Shown here piece by piece: positions 25,295 through 34,721 of a stretch of DNA of 44,745 nucleotides (position 1 is its first letter; every line of letters starts with the position of its first letter). Origin of the DNA: an uncultured Prevotellaceae bacterium (lineage in GTDB: Bacteria > Bacteroidota > Bacteroidia > Bacteroidales > Muribaculaceae); the NCBI GenBank assembly GCA_947302275.1, contig CAMYUW010000019.1:1-44745 (forward strand), read 5' to 3'. Under the pieces are notes generated by a model that worked only from the letters and a program-made list of their open reading frames with translations, had not been told where the DNA came from and searched no databases. Made by a program: the position numbers and the translations under genes.

Positions 25295-26566
25295 ATGAAC
25301 AGTAAGAATTTTCTTTTCACGTCCGAGAGCGTGTCTGAAGGACACCCCGACAAAGTCGCCGACCAGATCAGCGACGCCATCCTTGACAAGTTCCTCGCTT
25401 TTGACCCGCTGGCACATGTTGCCTGCGAGACCCTTGTGACAACCGGGCAGGTCATCATCGCCGGTGAGGTAACGACCAATGTGTATATCGACTTGCAGCG
25501 CACAGCACGCGAGATGATCGAGAAAATCGGCTATACCAAGAGCGAATATCAGTTTGACGCCAACTCGTGCGGCATCCTCAACAGCGTGCACGAGCAGAGC
25601 GGCGACATCGCCCAGGGTGTCAATCGTGCCGAGGACAACAATGCCGACCAGGGCGCCGGCGACCAGGGTATGATGTTTGGCTATGCCTGCAACGAGACGC
25701 CCGAACTCATGCCCCTTACCCTCGACTTGGCTCACGCACTCATGCGCGAGTTGGCCGACATCCGCCACAACCATCTGGATCTGATGCCATACCTGCGACC
25801 CGACAGCAAGGCACAGGTGACTGTCGAGTATGATGGACACACACACCGCCCCGTGCACATCCACACCATCGTGGTAAGCACGCAACATGACGACAACGTG
25901 GATCAGGCACGCATCGCCCGCGATGTCCACGAGATCCTCATTCCCAGGACGCTGACCCATTATAGTGATGAGATCAAGGCCCTGTATGATCACAAGACCG
26001 AAGAATTTGTCAACCCCACGGGCAAGTTTGTTATCGGTGGCCCTCATGGTGATACCGGCCTCACGGGCCGCAAAATCATCGTGGACACCTATGGCGGACG
26101 CGGTGCCCATGGCGGCGGAGCCTTCAGTGGCAAGGATCCCAGTAAGGTGGACCGCAGCGCTGCCTATGCCTGCCGACACATCGCCAAGAACGTAGTGGCA
26201 GCCGGCATTGCCGATGAGGCACTCGTGCAGGTAGCCTACGCCATCGGCCGTGCCAAGCCCGTCAGCTTCTATGTCAACACCTTCGGAACCAGTCATGTGG
26301 ACATGAGTGATGCCGAGATTGCCGCCATGATCGAGGGCATGAGCGAGTTTGACATGCGGCCCAAGGCCATCATCGACCGCTTGAACCTGCTGCGACCCAT
26401 TTACACCGAGGCTGCCGCCTATGGCCACATGGGCCGCAAATGCGAGAAAGTGGTCAAGCGCTTTGAGTCCCTCTACAATGCGACTGCCGAAGTAGAAGTC
26501 GAGCTCTTCCCCTGGGAAAAACTCAACATGGTCGAGAAACTCCGCACCGCCTTCCACCTCAACTGA
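25295..26566 (+). CDS. metK: S-adenosylmethionine synthetase
   Basis: A 423-residue enzyme that makes S-adenosylmethionine from methionine and ATP in the cytoplasm. It shows the N-terminal [21 protein letters not shown], the signature [18 protein letters not shown], the P-loop-like [19 protein letters not shown] and the usual three-fold repeat. It is about 40 residues longer than the E. coli enzyme, as is normal for Bacteroidales. The ATG at 25295 is supported by the immediate SEGHPDK start. The long leader with a candidate SAM-binding element suggests feedback control. Confidence 0.97.
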   Translation: MNSKNFLFTSESVSEGHPDKVADQISDAILDKFLAFDPLAHVACETLVTTGQVIIAGEVTTNVYIDLQRTAREMIEKIGYTKSEYQFDANSCGILNSVHEQSGDIAQGVNRAEDNNADQGAGDQGMMFGYACNETPELMPLTLDLAHALMRELADIRHNHLDLMPYLRPDSKAQVTVEYDGHTHRPVHIHTIVVSTQHDDNVDQARIARDVHEILIPRTLTHYSDEIKALYDHKTEEFVNPTGKFVIGGPHGDTGLTGRKIIVDTYGGRGAHGGGAFSGKDPSKVDRSAAYACRHIAKNVVAAGIADEALVQVAYAIGRAKPVSFYVNTFGTSHVDMSDAEIAAMIEGMSEFDMRPKAIIDRLNLLRPIYTEAAAYGHMGRKCEKVVKRFESLYNATAEVEVELFPWEKLNMVEKLRTAFHLN

Positions 26567-26572
26567 CACAAG

Positions 26573-26626
26573 TCTAGTACTTCTAGATTATCTAGTACCT
26601 CTAGATTCTCTAGACCTTCTAGATAA
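26573..26626. repeat. Six in-register nonamers TCTAG(A/T)-N3
   Basis: Six consecutive nine-base units begin at 26573, 26582, 26591, 26600, 26609 and 26618. Each starts TCTAG followed by A or T and three variable bases, for example TCTAGATTA and TCTAGTACC. The array lies between the metK stop codon and the shared terminator. The same unit type is found again at 35809-35862. Confidence 0.9.
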
Positions 26627-26631
26627 CAAAA

Positions 26632-26668
26632 CGGGTCGCTCCTTTTCTGGGCGACCCGCTTCGTTTTT
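26632..26668. terminator. Terminator between metK and recA
   Basis: CGGGTCGC (26632-26639) pairs with GCGACCCG (26651-26658) across an 11-base loop; CTTCGTTTTT follows. An A-rich stretch to the left makes it usable for the convergent recA gene too. Confidence 0.82.
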
Positions 26669-26685
26669 GGATAGAAACCGGCTGT

Positions 26686-27732
26686 TTACTTGGCCTTCAT
26701 GGCCTCCTTGATTTTGGCTTCGAGTTCCTCGGCAAGCTCGGGGTTGTCGGCCACCATCTGCTTGGCAGCGTCGCGGCCCTGGCCGAGCTTGGTACCCTCG
26801 TAGGAGAACCAGGCTCCGCTCTTCTTGACGATGCCGAACTCGACGCCCAGGTCGATAATCTCGCCCACCTTGCTGATGCCCTCGCCAAAACGGATTTCAA
26901 ACTCGGTCTTGCGGAAGGGAGGAGCCACCTTGTTTTTCACGACCTTGACGCGGGTAAGGTTGCCCACCACCTGGTCGCCGTCCTTGATTTGGCCAGTGCG
27001 ACGGATGTCCAAGCGCACGCTGCTGTAGAACTTCAGGGCGTTGCCGCCAGTGGTCGTCTCAGGGTTGCCGAACATCACGCCCAACTTCTCACGCAACTGG
27101 TTGATGAAAATGCAGCAGGTGTTGGTGCGGCTGATGGTAGCGGTCAATTTCCTCAGGGCCTGACTCATCAAGCGGGCCTGCAGACCCATCTTGCTCTCGC
27201 CCATCTCGCCCTCGATCTCGGCCTTGGGAGTCAAGGCTGCGACGCTATCGATGACAATGATGTCGATGGCACTGCTGCGGATGAGCTGGTCGGCAATCTC
27301 CAGGGCCTGCTCTCCGTTATCCGGCTGGCTGATCCACAGATTGTTCACGTCAACACCCAGCGACTCGGCATAGAAGCGGTCAAAGGCATGCTCGGCATCG
27401 ATGATGGCAGCGATACCGCCCATCTTCTGCGCCTCGGCAATCGCGTGAATCGCCAGTGTGGTTTTACCCGACGACTCGGGGCCGTAGATCTCGATGATAC
27501 GGCCGCGGGGATATCCCCCCACGCCCAGTGCATTGTCCAGACCGATGGAGCCGGTGGGGATGACCTCGATGTCCTCGATATGGTCATCGCCCAGCTTCAT
27601 AATCGACCCGCTGCCGAAAGTTTTACCTATCTTGTCCATTGCCACCTGCAGGGCTTTAAGCTTCTCGGGAGAGACCTCCTTGCGCTGTGGCTGGTTGCCC
27701 ATTTCTTCTTGGTTGATAATTTCTTCTGCCAT
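26686..27732 (-). CDS. recA: Recombinase RecA
   Basis: A 348-residue full-length RecA, the DNA strand-exchange protein that also triggers LexA self-cleavage where LexA exists. Walker [10 protein letters not shown] is at 84-92; IDAEHAFD, the [25 protein letters not shown] loop L2 region and the C-terminal acidic tail are all present. An N-terminal extension of about 20 residues ([20 protein letters not shown]) is usual in Bacteroidales. I see no LexA-type operator around the promoter. Confidence 0.98.
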   Translation of the reverse strand: MAEEIINQEEMGNQPQRKEVSPEKLKALQVAMDKIGKTFGSGSIMKLGDDHIEDIEVIPTGSIGLDNALGVGGYPRGRIIEIYGPESSGKTTLAIHAIAEAQKMGGIAAIIDAEHAFDRFYAESLGVDVNNLWISQPDNGEQALEIADQLIRSSAIDIIVIDSVAALTPKAEIEGEMGESKMGLQARLMSQALRKLTATISRTNTCCIFINQLREKLGVMFGNPETTTGGNALKFYSSVRLDIRRTGQIKDGDQVVGNLTRVKVVKNKVAPPFRKTEFEIRFGEGISKVGEIIDLGVEFGIVKKSGAWFSYEGTKLGQGRDAAKQMVADNPELAEELEAKIKEAMKAK

Positions 27733-27780
27733 ACTTAATAGTAAAAATTATGTCGTTGATGATTAATTGCGTACAACTTG

Positions 27781-27788
27781 CAAAGATA
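27781..27788 (-). promoter_or_regulatory. recA promoter -7 element TATCTTTG
   Basis: The minus strand reads TATCTTTG, 48 bases upstream of the ATG at 27732. Confidence 0.65.
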
Positions 27789-27882
27789 AGCATTTTCTGC
27801 CAAATTCCTCCCGTTTTAACAGGAATTTAAATGAGCAAAAAAATAAGTTCCCTTGAAGCATACATATTAAGAAAAAAAATTG

Positions 27883-27890
27883 TACCTTTG
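27883..27890 (+). promoter_or_regulatory. Promoter -7 element TACCTTTG of the 819-residue protein gene
   Basis: TACCTTTG lies 59 bases upstream of the ATG at 27950. No well-spaced TTG element is apparent. Confidence 0.6.
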
Positions 27891-27949
27891 GCAAATTTAT
27901 GTGATGTGACAACAATTCATTATTAACCATTTAATAACTTTTCATTGCA

Positions 27950-30409
27950 ATGAGGAAAATCTTTACATTATTAACCTTGTGTTTGTTGGCTAGCTCGGCT
28001 TGGGCTGTTGACATCACCTTTGTCGCTGGTGTCGATAACGGTACCAGTGATGGAACTGCCAAGGCGTTCTACATTGAAAAGGAAGGCATCAGAATTGACG
28101 TCTCCAATGGTTTGGCAAATGCCACCCAGTACCGTTTCTACAAGAACCAGACTGTAACTGTCACGTCCTCGATTGGCGCGATCACCCAGATCGTCTTTGA
28201 GTGCACCGCCAGTGGTGAGGCCCAGTATGGCCCCGGCTGCTTCACCGCAGCTCCTGGCGACTACAGCTTTGAAGACAAGATCGGCACCTGGACCGGTTCG
28301 GCTACCCCTGTGGTATTTACCGCAGTCACCAACCAAGTCCGTGCTACCAAGATTACGGTGACCGTTGGTCAAGTGGGTCTTGCTGCTCCCAGCATCAACC
28401 CCGCTGCAGGCACCTACTATTCTCCCATCAACGTGAACATCACCTGTGCGACCCCGGGTGCTAAGATTTACTACACCACCAATGGCAGCACTCCCACCAC
28501 CGCATCGACTCAGTACAGCGCTCCTTTCACAGTGAATACCAACACCACCGTGAAAGCCATCTCAGCTAAGGATGGTGACGTGAGTGATGTAGTTGAGGCA
28601 GCTTATGAATTTGCTACCGCAACTCCCGTAGCTAACATTGCCGAATATCAGAACGTTCCCGATGAGACTGTGGTTATCTTCACCAACCCCGTGAACGTAC
28701 TCGTTCAAAGCGGTTCACGCATGTTTGTCCAGGATAACACCGGCAGGGCTCTGTTCTATGGCAACTGCGGCCAGACCTACAACAACGGTGATGTGATTCC
28801 CGCTGGTTTTGTAGGCACTAAGGTTATGTATGATGGTGAGCCCGAGTTGAAGGATCTCACCAACTTCTTGCCCGCTTCTGGCAACAGCCCCATTGATCCC
28901 ACCACGATCACTACCGCTCAGGTGAATGCAGGCAGGTTTGCTCAATTGGTTTATCTCGAAGGCGTTACCTTCAACAAGACCGACAAACTCGTCATCGACG
29001 CTGCCGGTGAGGCTCCCTACTTCTGCAACCTGAATGTTAAGGATAACGACATCGCCGAGGGTACTACCTATAACCTGACCGCTATTGTCGGTTCACACGG
29101 CAGGGAGAATACCGTTTACCAGTTGTTGCCCGTCTCCATCAAGAGACCAGGCGACGGATTCGGCTGGGGCAACATGGGTGAGACCCCCGACAACACGGTC
29201 GTTACCTTTGACTTTGAGTCAACCATCATCTGGCAGTCTGGCCGTTACCTCTATGCCATGGACGAGACCGGTTTCGGTTTGGCTTATGGTGACGTGGGAC
29301 AGACCTACAACTTTGGTGACGTGATTCCCGCTGGATTCGGTGGCAAGAAGACCACCTACAAGGGAGAGCCCGAGTTGGCTGCTATTGAGAACGGTCAGCC
29401 TCTGCCCGGTTTCCAGCCCAAGATCAAGAACGTGAAGCCCACCCCCGAGGTAATCACTCCCGAGCAGGTTAACCACGACCACTGGGCACACTATGTACTG
29501 CTCAAGAACGTCATGATTAACGCTGATGGTACCATAATCACCGCTACCAATGGTGCAACCTGCGAGATGTACAACAAGACGTTCAACATCGCATTGCCCG
29601 AAGATCTGAATGTTCCTCACAACATTTATGGCGTTGTAGGCGTGTTCAACAATTACCAGGTTCTGCCCATCTCGTTTGACGTTGAGCCCGGCGATTATGT
29701 TGAGCCCGAACCCGTACCGGTGGCCAACATCAACGAGCTCTACGCACTGAACAGTGGCGACAAGGGTAAATTCACCACCGCCCTGACCACCATTTATCAG
29801 AATGGTCCCAACCTGTATGTCAAGGATGTTATCGGCAACTACAGCTTGGTTTATGGCACTGTTGCCGACACCTTTGTAAACGGTGACTTCATCAACAACG
29901 CTGTTGCCAGCTGGACTACCTACCAGAACAACAAGCAGATGGCTCCCGTGGGTGACACCTTCGTGAAGGCCGGCCATGGCGCTGCCGTTCAGCCTGAGAT
30001 CATGCCCATCGAGGAGGTTTGCCAGGATATGGTACACTGGTATATCGGCTTAGAGAACGTGGCAATTACCCAGGAGGGTGAAGACTTATTCGTTACCGAT
30101 GAGACCGGCAGCATCAAGCTGTTTGACAAGTTCAAAGTGATTACCGATGGTACCGACCTCAGCAAGGTGAACTATACCGAGGGCTTCTTGACCGTTTACA
30201 GTGGCGAGCTCGAATTCTACCCCATCAAGTTTGGTGGTGGCGTTGTTGGTGATGTGAACGGTGACGGTGAGGTAAGTATTGCCGACGTCAATGCGCTTAT
30301 CGACATGATCCTTTCAGGTACACTCGAGAAGGTTGGTGACGTGAACGGTGACGGTGAGGTCAGCATTGCCGATATCAATGCCGTTATCGACATCATCCTC
30401 GGCAAGTAA
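27950..30409 (+). CDS. Secreted multidomain protein: CHB_HEX_C domain, three OB-like domains, dockerin
   Basis: An 819-residue exported protein. The signal peptide ends about residue 19 (SAWA). A novel-looking beta domain (about 20-140) precedes a chitobiase/hexosaminidase C-terminal type domain (about 146-221; PSINPAAGTYYSPINV, KIYYTTNGSTPTT). Three OB-fold-like repeats follow (about 229-395, 410-575, 590-755), each with a pattern such as VTFDFESTIIWQSGRYLYAMDETG and FGDVIPAGFGGKKTTYKGEPEL. They resemble nucleic-acid- or carbohydrate-binding OB domains of Bacteroidales surface proteins. A canonical dockerin with two GDVNGDGEVSIADVNALIDMIL loops ends the chain. No catalytic domain is seen, so an adhesive or scaffold role is likely. 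Confidence 0.82.
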   Translation: MRKIFTLLTLCLLASSAWAVDITFVAGVDNGTSDGTAKAFYIEKEGIRIDVSNGLANATQYRFYKNQTVTVTSSIGAITQIVFECTASGEAQYGPGCFTAAPGDYSFEDKIGTWTGSATPVVFTAVTNQVRATKITVTVGQVGLAAPSINPAAGTYYSPINVNITCATPGAKIYYTTNGSTPTTASTQYSAPFTVNTNTTVKAISAKDGDVSDVVEAAYEFATATPVANIAEYQNVPDETVVIFTNPVNVLVQSGSRMFVQDNTGRALFYGNCGQTYNNGDVIPAGFVGTKVMYDGEPELKDLTNFLPASGNSPIDPTTITTAQVNAGRFAQLVYLEGVTFNKTDKLVIDAAGEAPYFCNLNVKDNDIAEGTTYNLTAIVGSHGRENTVYQLLPVSIKRPGDGFGWGNMGETPDNTVVTFDFESTIIWQSGRYLYAMDETGFGLAYGDVGQTYNFGDVIPAGFGGKKTTYKGEPELAAIENGQPLPGFQPKIKNVKPTPEVITPEQVNHDHWAHYVLLKNVMINADGTIITATNGATCEMYNKTFNIALPEDLNVPHNIYGVVGVFNNYQVLPISFDVEPGDYVEPEPVPVANINELYALNSGDKGKFTTALTTIYQNGPNLYVKDVIGNYSLVYGTVADTFVNGDFINNAVASWTTYQNNKQMAPVGDTFVKAGHGAAVQPEIMPIEEVCQDMVHWYIGLENVAITQEGEDLFVTDETGSIKLFDKFKVITDGTDLSKVNYTEGFLTVYSGELEFYPIKFGGGVVGDVNGDGEVSIADVNALIDMILSGTLEKVGDVNGDGEVSIADINAVIDIILGK

Positions 30410-30522
30410 TCCACATGAGTCCCATGCAGCCGATGAAACCGACAATAGCATTCCAGCTTTATGCTAAGCCTTTCCCCACGGGAAGTGTCGGGATTGCAGC
30501 TGCACGCGGGATGCAATGACCA

Positions 30523-30557
30523 TCGGGGCTCACAGTGTGTGGGCCCCGACTTTTTTT
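30523..30557 (+). terminator. Terminator between the two paralogues
   Basis: TCGGGGCTCACA (30523-30534) pairs with TGTGGGCCCCGA (30538-30549) with one wobble and a three-base loop, followed by seven T (30551-30557). The downstream paralogue therefore probably needs its own promoter or read-through. Confidence 0.88.
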
Positions 30558-30604
30558 ATTACGAAACCATTCTCTTTCCTATACATTCCTCAATCACATC
30601 AACA

Positions 30605-33109
30605 ATGAAGAAAATCCTCTTATCACTACTGGCTTGCATCCTCGCTGCAGGTACGGCATGGGGCTGTGAAGTGGTCTTTGATCCCGCCTATGACACAAGC
30701 TCCTCTTCTGGAGTTGCAGGGCCTTACGATCTGTTCAAGGATAACATCAGCATCTCCATTTCCAATGGCCTGGCCAACAGCCAGCATTACCGCGTTTACA
30801 AAGGCCAGACCATCACCATCTGCTCCTCAGCAGGTGACATCACAAGTATTGAATTCCAATGCACCGCACAGGACGATGCCCAGTATGGTCCCGGCTGCTT
30901 TGTGGCCGATTGCGGAGCCTACGCCTATAATGGCAACATCGGCAACTGGCAAGGACGCGCGGCATGCGTCACTTTCACCGCAGTATTAAACCAGGTGCGC
31001 ATCACCAGGATTATTGTCACCTATGACTGTAACGGCGTGAGCACTCCAGTTATCAATCCTGCCAGCGGCACTTATTATGAACCCATTCAGGTAAGCATGT
31101 CCTGCACGACTCCCGATGCAATCATCTATTATACCACCAACGGTTCTGACCCCGACAGTAACTCTCCCGTGTACACCGAACCGTTTACAGCGAGCAACAA
31201 CATGACCGTCAAAGCCATCGCGGTCAAAGACGGGCTTGCCAGCGACATGGTCACCGCGAATTATGAGTTTGTCACCCCTAACCGGGTCGGATGCCTCGGC
31301 GATGCCATGACACTCCCCGACGGGGAAGTCGTTGTTTGCACCAATCCCCTCACGGTCCTGGCCCAGCATGGCAATTATCTGTATGTTAAAGATGAATGTG
31401 TCCACACCCTCATTTATGGCAACTGTGGCCAAAACTATGCCATGGGCGACATCATCCCCGGCGGCACCATCTTGACCAAAACCACCTACTCTGGCGAGAC
31501 CGAATTCATCCACCCGCAAGGCTTCAAGCCTGCTAGCGGCAACACGCCCGTTGAACCCGAGGAAATCACCTCTCCGTTAGGTCACGACCTCTTTGCCCAC
31601 TACCTGTTCTTCCGTGATGCCAGGATTGTGAAAAACGGCACTCAATACACACTCATCGATGCCTACGGCAACGAGTATCCCATCTACTTTGGTTCTATGG
31701 GTATACCTGCTCCTATCAATTTAGATGTACTCTATGATGTTTATGCCATTGTCGGTTCTTATGGCAACGAGAACACCATTTACCAGTTGTTGGCATTACA
31801 GCTGGTTTGCAATCAGGATTTCACCCTTTGTGATATGCTGGATTATCCTGATAACGAAACTATCACCTTCAATCACGAGGCCACGGTCATTTATCAATAC
31901 AACAGATATCTGTACTTGAAGGACGAGTGCGGCTTCGGACTCGTCTATGGTGATGTCGGCCAGACCTACAATATGGGCGACGTCATCCCGCCAGGTTGGG
32001 GCGGCACTAAGACCACCTATAGCGGAGAACCTGAGATTTCGCGTCCCACGGGATTCTTGCCTGCAACCCGCAACGAGGAGCTGACTCCCTTGATGATTAC
32101 CGTTCCACAAGTGGGACACCCCCTTTGGGCACACTATGTGGAACTCCACGACGTGTACATCGACCAAGTGAACATGGTGATAAGGGACCAAAACGGCAAT
32201 ACCTGTCCCTATTATCCGCAATTACCCTACGATATTGATCCGACCATAACTTATGACATCCGAGCGATCATCACTTCCTATGGCCGCACCGAGACGATTT
32301 ACCAACTATTCATCTTCTGGACATCCCATATTATTCCACCTCCTCCCGGGGCGTGCTGCCTGAATGATCTGTATCTGAATTCAACCACTGGACAGATGAC
32401 CGAATTCACCTGCCCCTTGACGGTTATCTATCAGAGTGGAGCCTATCTATACGTGAAGGATTCCTGCGATGAATATGGTCTGATCTACGGCGCTAATGTC
32501 GGTCCCTTTGAAAATGGGGACCTGATTATCGGCACTGCCAGCTGGACTACCTATCAAGGCCAGCGACAATTATCACCCGCAAATGATTGGCATAAAATCG
32601 GCAAGACCGATCCCGTTGAGCCCGAAGAGATGCCCATCGAGGAACTCTCACATGACATGGTGCACTGGTATGTCCGGCTATCGGACGTGAAAATCACTTT
32701 CGACGATAATTCTGCGTCGGCCGAGGACGAGACAGGCTCGATCATTATCTACGACAGGTTCCATGCCGAAATTATCAATTGGCAACAGTACGATGTCCTT
32801 GATGTGAATTGGGATAACGAGATTAACATCGCTGATATCAACGCATTGATAGATGCAATCCTCAATGGTTATCATGACCGCAACATCCTGGGTCTCTCGC
32901 CCGACGATTTGGTTCCCGATGCCACCTATGACGTGGATGGCTTCATTTCCGTTTATAGGGATAATTTGGAGATTTTCCCTGTTAGGATCCTGCGCCATGG
33001 CATTGTTCCACCACCTCCTTCTAACCCGCGCCGCTATGATGTGAACGGTGACGGCGAGGTGACTATTGCCGACATCAACTGGATCATCGACTGGATCCTC
33101 AACCACTAG
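30605..33109 (+). CDS. Paralogue of the preceding gene with a dockerin half inserted in its last OB-like domain
   Basis: An 834-residue exported protein starting at the ATG at 30605. An in-frame start at 30461 is rejected because it would cover the terminator and precede the signal MKKILLSLLACILAAGTAWG. Domain order copies the upstream gene: N-terminal beta domain, CHB_HEX_C-type domain (PVINPASGTYYEPIQV, AIIYYTTNGSDPDS) and three OB-like domains. The dockerin differs. One calcium-loop helix (DVNWDNEINIADINALIDAIL, about residues 731-752) sits inside the third OB-like domain before its last strands. The second (DVNGDGEVTIADINWIIDWIL) is at the C-terminus after a Pro-rich linker. The pair arose by tandem duplication; this copy has diverged more and is richer in cysteine. 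Confidence 0.8.
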   Translation: MKKILLSLLACILAAGTAWGCEVVFDPAYDTSSSSGVAGPYDLFKDNISISISNGLANSQHYRVYKGQTITICSSAGDITSIEFQCTAQDDAQYGPGCFVADCGAYAYNGNIGNWQGRAACVTFTAVLNQVRITRIIVTYDCNGVSTPVINPASGTYYEPIQVSMSCTTPDAIIYYTTNGSDPDSNSPVYTEPFTASNNMTVKAIAVKDGLASDMVTANYEFVTPNRVGCLGDAMTLPDGEVVVCTNPLTVLAQHGNYLYVKDECVHTLIYGNCGQNYAMGDIIPGGTILTKTTYSGETEFIHPQGFKPASGNTPVEPEEITSPLGHDLFAHYLFFRDARIVKNGTQYTLIDAYGNEYPIYFGSMGIPAPINLDVLYDVYAIVGSYGNENTIYQLLALQLVCNQDFTLCDMLDYPDNETITFNHEATVIYQYNRYLYLKDECGFGLVYGDVGQTYNMGDVIPPGWGGTKTTYSGEPEISRPTGFLPATRNEELTPLMITVPQVGHPLWAHYVELHDVYIDQVNMVIRDQNGNTCPYYPQLPYDIDPTITYDIRAIITSYGRTETIYQLFIFWTSHIIPPPPGACCLNDLYLNSTTGQMTEFTCPLTVIYQSGAYLYVKDSCDEYGLIYGANVGPFENGDLIIGTASWTTYQGQRQLSPANDWHKIGKTDPVEPEEMPIEELSHDMVHWYVRLSDVKITFDDNSASAEDETGSIIIYDRFHAEIINWQQYDVLDVNWDNEINIADINALIDAILNGYHDRNILGLSPDDLVPDATYDVDGFISVYRDNLEIFPVRILRHGIVPPPPSNPRRYDVNGDGEVTIADINWIIDWILNH

Positions 33110-33127
33110 AATCAACATTCAAGTGAC

Positions 33128-33159
33128 AAAAAAACCGCCCATCAAAGGCGGTTTTTTTT
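33128..33159. terminator. Bidirectional terminator
   Basis: A run plus ACCGCC (33128-33139) pairs with GGCGGT plus a T run (33147-33159). It separates the convergent paralogue and flippase genes. Confidence 0.87.
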
Positions 33160-33160
33160 G

Positions 33161-34648
33161 TTACTTGAAGAAGCGGCCTACAACTGGCAACTTGGCCAGC
33201 ATCGGACCCAAGTGTTCCTTGCGGAAGATGAAGCCCACAAACAGGCACAGCAGCACGGTGCGGAAGGCCAGCCTGAGCCACGTGTTCTCCACGGGCAGCA
33301 TCATGCCGGCAAACAGGACACCGGCCACGACGGTGTACAAGGCAATGTCACGCAGCGGGTACTTGATGGGATAATACTTCTGCCCGATGAAATAAGACAG
33401 CAGCATCGACACGCTGTAGGCGATAAGTCCAGCCCAGGCGCAGGCCATATAGCTGAACTGCGGTATCAGCAACAGGTTGATGATGAAGAGCACCACGGCA
33501 CCGATTCCCGAGAAATAGGCGCCCCAGATAGTGCGGTCAGTGAGCTTGTACCAGAACGAGAGGTTGAAGAACACGCCGAACACAATCTCGGCGGCCATCA
33601 CGATGGGCACCACGCGCAGGCCGCTCCAGTAACTCTCGCCAATCAGGTACTTGAGCAGGTCAAGATAGGCCATCACCACAAGGAAGGCCAGCAGCGTGAA
33701 GATGATGTAGTATTTCATCGTCTGGGCATAGACCTCCTTGCTGTCCTTGTCCTTCACCTTGCTGAATACAAACGGCTCATAGGCAAAGCGGAATGCCTGG
33801 GTTATCATCATCATGATCATGGCTATCTTGATGCACGCGCCATAGATGCCCAGCTCGCTCATGGCATTGGCACCCGGGTAAACCTTGGGGAACATAATCT
33901 GCGACAGGCTCTGGTTGAGCTGACCGGCAATTCCCATGACAAGGATAGGCCAGGCGTAGGACCACATCTGGCGGCACATCTTGGTGTCAAATCCGTATTT
34001 GATGCCCCTGAGTTCCTTGTTCAGGAACACCAGGTTGAACATCGAGCAGAACAGATTGATATAGAACACCCACACCACATCATAATGGAATGTATCACCA
34101 TAGATGTTGAACGGATTGAGGTGCAGCATCGGCAACCCGAAGAAATAGACCAGGTTGAGCACAATGTTCAGGCCGATGTTGGCTATCTTCAGCGAAGCGA
34201 ATTTGATGGGCTTGTGCTCACAGCGCAAATAAGCGAAGGCGATGGCCGTGAAGGCATCGAGCGCCACCGTGAGATACATGACAATCACATATTCCGGATG
34301 GTTGCCGTACCCTAGGAATTCTGCTATCTGTCTGCAGAACAGCAGCATGATCAGCGAGGTCACCACACCCACCGTGCCCACCATCCTGAGCACCGTGGAA
34401 TAGACCTTTTTACGGTCCATGCCCTCCTTGTTCATGAATCGGAAGAATGTGGTTTCCATGCCGAAGGTCAGCACCATGATGAGGATGGCCACATAGGCAT
34501 AAACGTTGGTGATGATGCCATATTCGCCTCCGGTGGAAGCAAACTTCATGGTCTGTATCGGCACGAGCAGGTAGTTGACAAAACGCGCAACAATGCTGCT
34601 CAAGCCATAAATAGCAGTATCCTTTGCCAGTGATTTCAGGTTAGCCAT
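33161..34648 (-). CDS. Polysaccharide/lipid-linked oligosaccharide flippase (MOP superfamily)
   Basis: A 495-residue inner-membrane protein with about 14 predicted helices and the start LKSLAKDTAIYGLSSIVARFVNYLLVPI that is typical of Wzx-like polysaccharide biosynthesis exporters. A conserved Arg/Glu-containing first helix and the FVGFIFRKEHLGPMLAKLP tail match Bacteroidales homologues, which sit outside capsule loci next to housekeeping genes. It probably flips a lipid-linked glycan, with the substrate unknown. It follows ruvB by 73 bases; that spacer carries nonamer repeats. Confidence 0.85.
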   Translation of the reverse strand: MANLKSLAKDTAIYGLSSIVARFVNYLLVPIQTMKFASTGGEYGIITNVYAYVAILIMVLTFGMETTFFRFMNKEGMDRKKVYSTVLRMVGTVGVVTSLIMLLFCRQIAEFLGYGNHPEYVIVMYLTVALDAFTAIAFAYLRCEHKPIKFASLKIANIGLNIVLNLVYFFGLPMLHLNPFNIYGDTFHYDVVWVFYINLFCSMFNLVFLNKELRGIKYGFDTKMCRQMWSYAWPILVMGIAGQLNQSLSQIMFPKVYPGANAMSELGIYGACIKIAMIMMMITQAFRFAYEPFVFSKVKDKDSKEVYAQTMKYYIIFTLLAFLVVMAYLDLLKYLIGESYWSGLRVVPIVMAAEIVFGVFFNLSFWYKLTDRTIWGAYFSGIGAVVLFIINLLLIPQFSYMACAWAGLIAYSVSMLLSYFIGQKYYPIKYPLRDIALYTVVAGVLFAGMMLPVENTWLRLAFRTVLLCLFVGFIFRKEHLGPMLAKLPVVGRFFK

Positions 34649-34657
34649 AATCTTTTC

Positions 34658-34702
34658 CTATAGTATCTATAGCATCTATAGTGCCTATAGTCGCTATAAT
34701 AT
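34658..34702. repeat. Five in-register nonamers CTATAG-N3
   Basis: Units begin at 34658, 34667, 34676, 34685 and 34694. The first six bases are the palindrome CTATAG (CTATAA in the last unit) and the other three vary, for example CTATAGTAT and CTATAGTGC. It fills most of the ruvB-flippase spacer and ends 10 bases before the flippase start codon, so it forms that gene's leader if the two are cotranscribed. Confidence 0.9.
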
Positions 34703-34721
34703 CTCTTATCTTATCTCTTAA

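Noticed and set aside
27733..27949. LexA/SOS operator between recA and the divergent gene
   Set aside because: No clear palindromic operator overlaps the recA promoter; only AT-rich DNA and the two -7 elements are seen.
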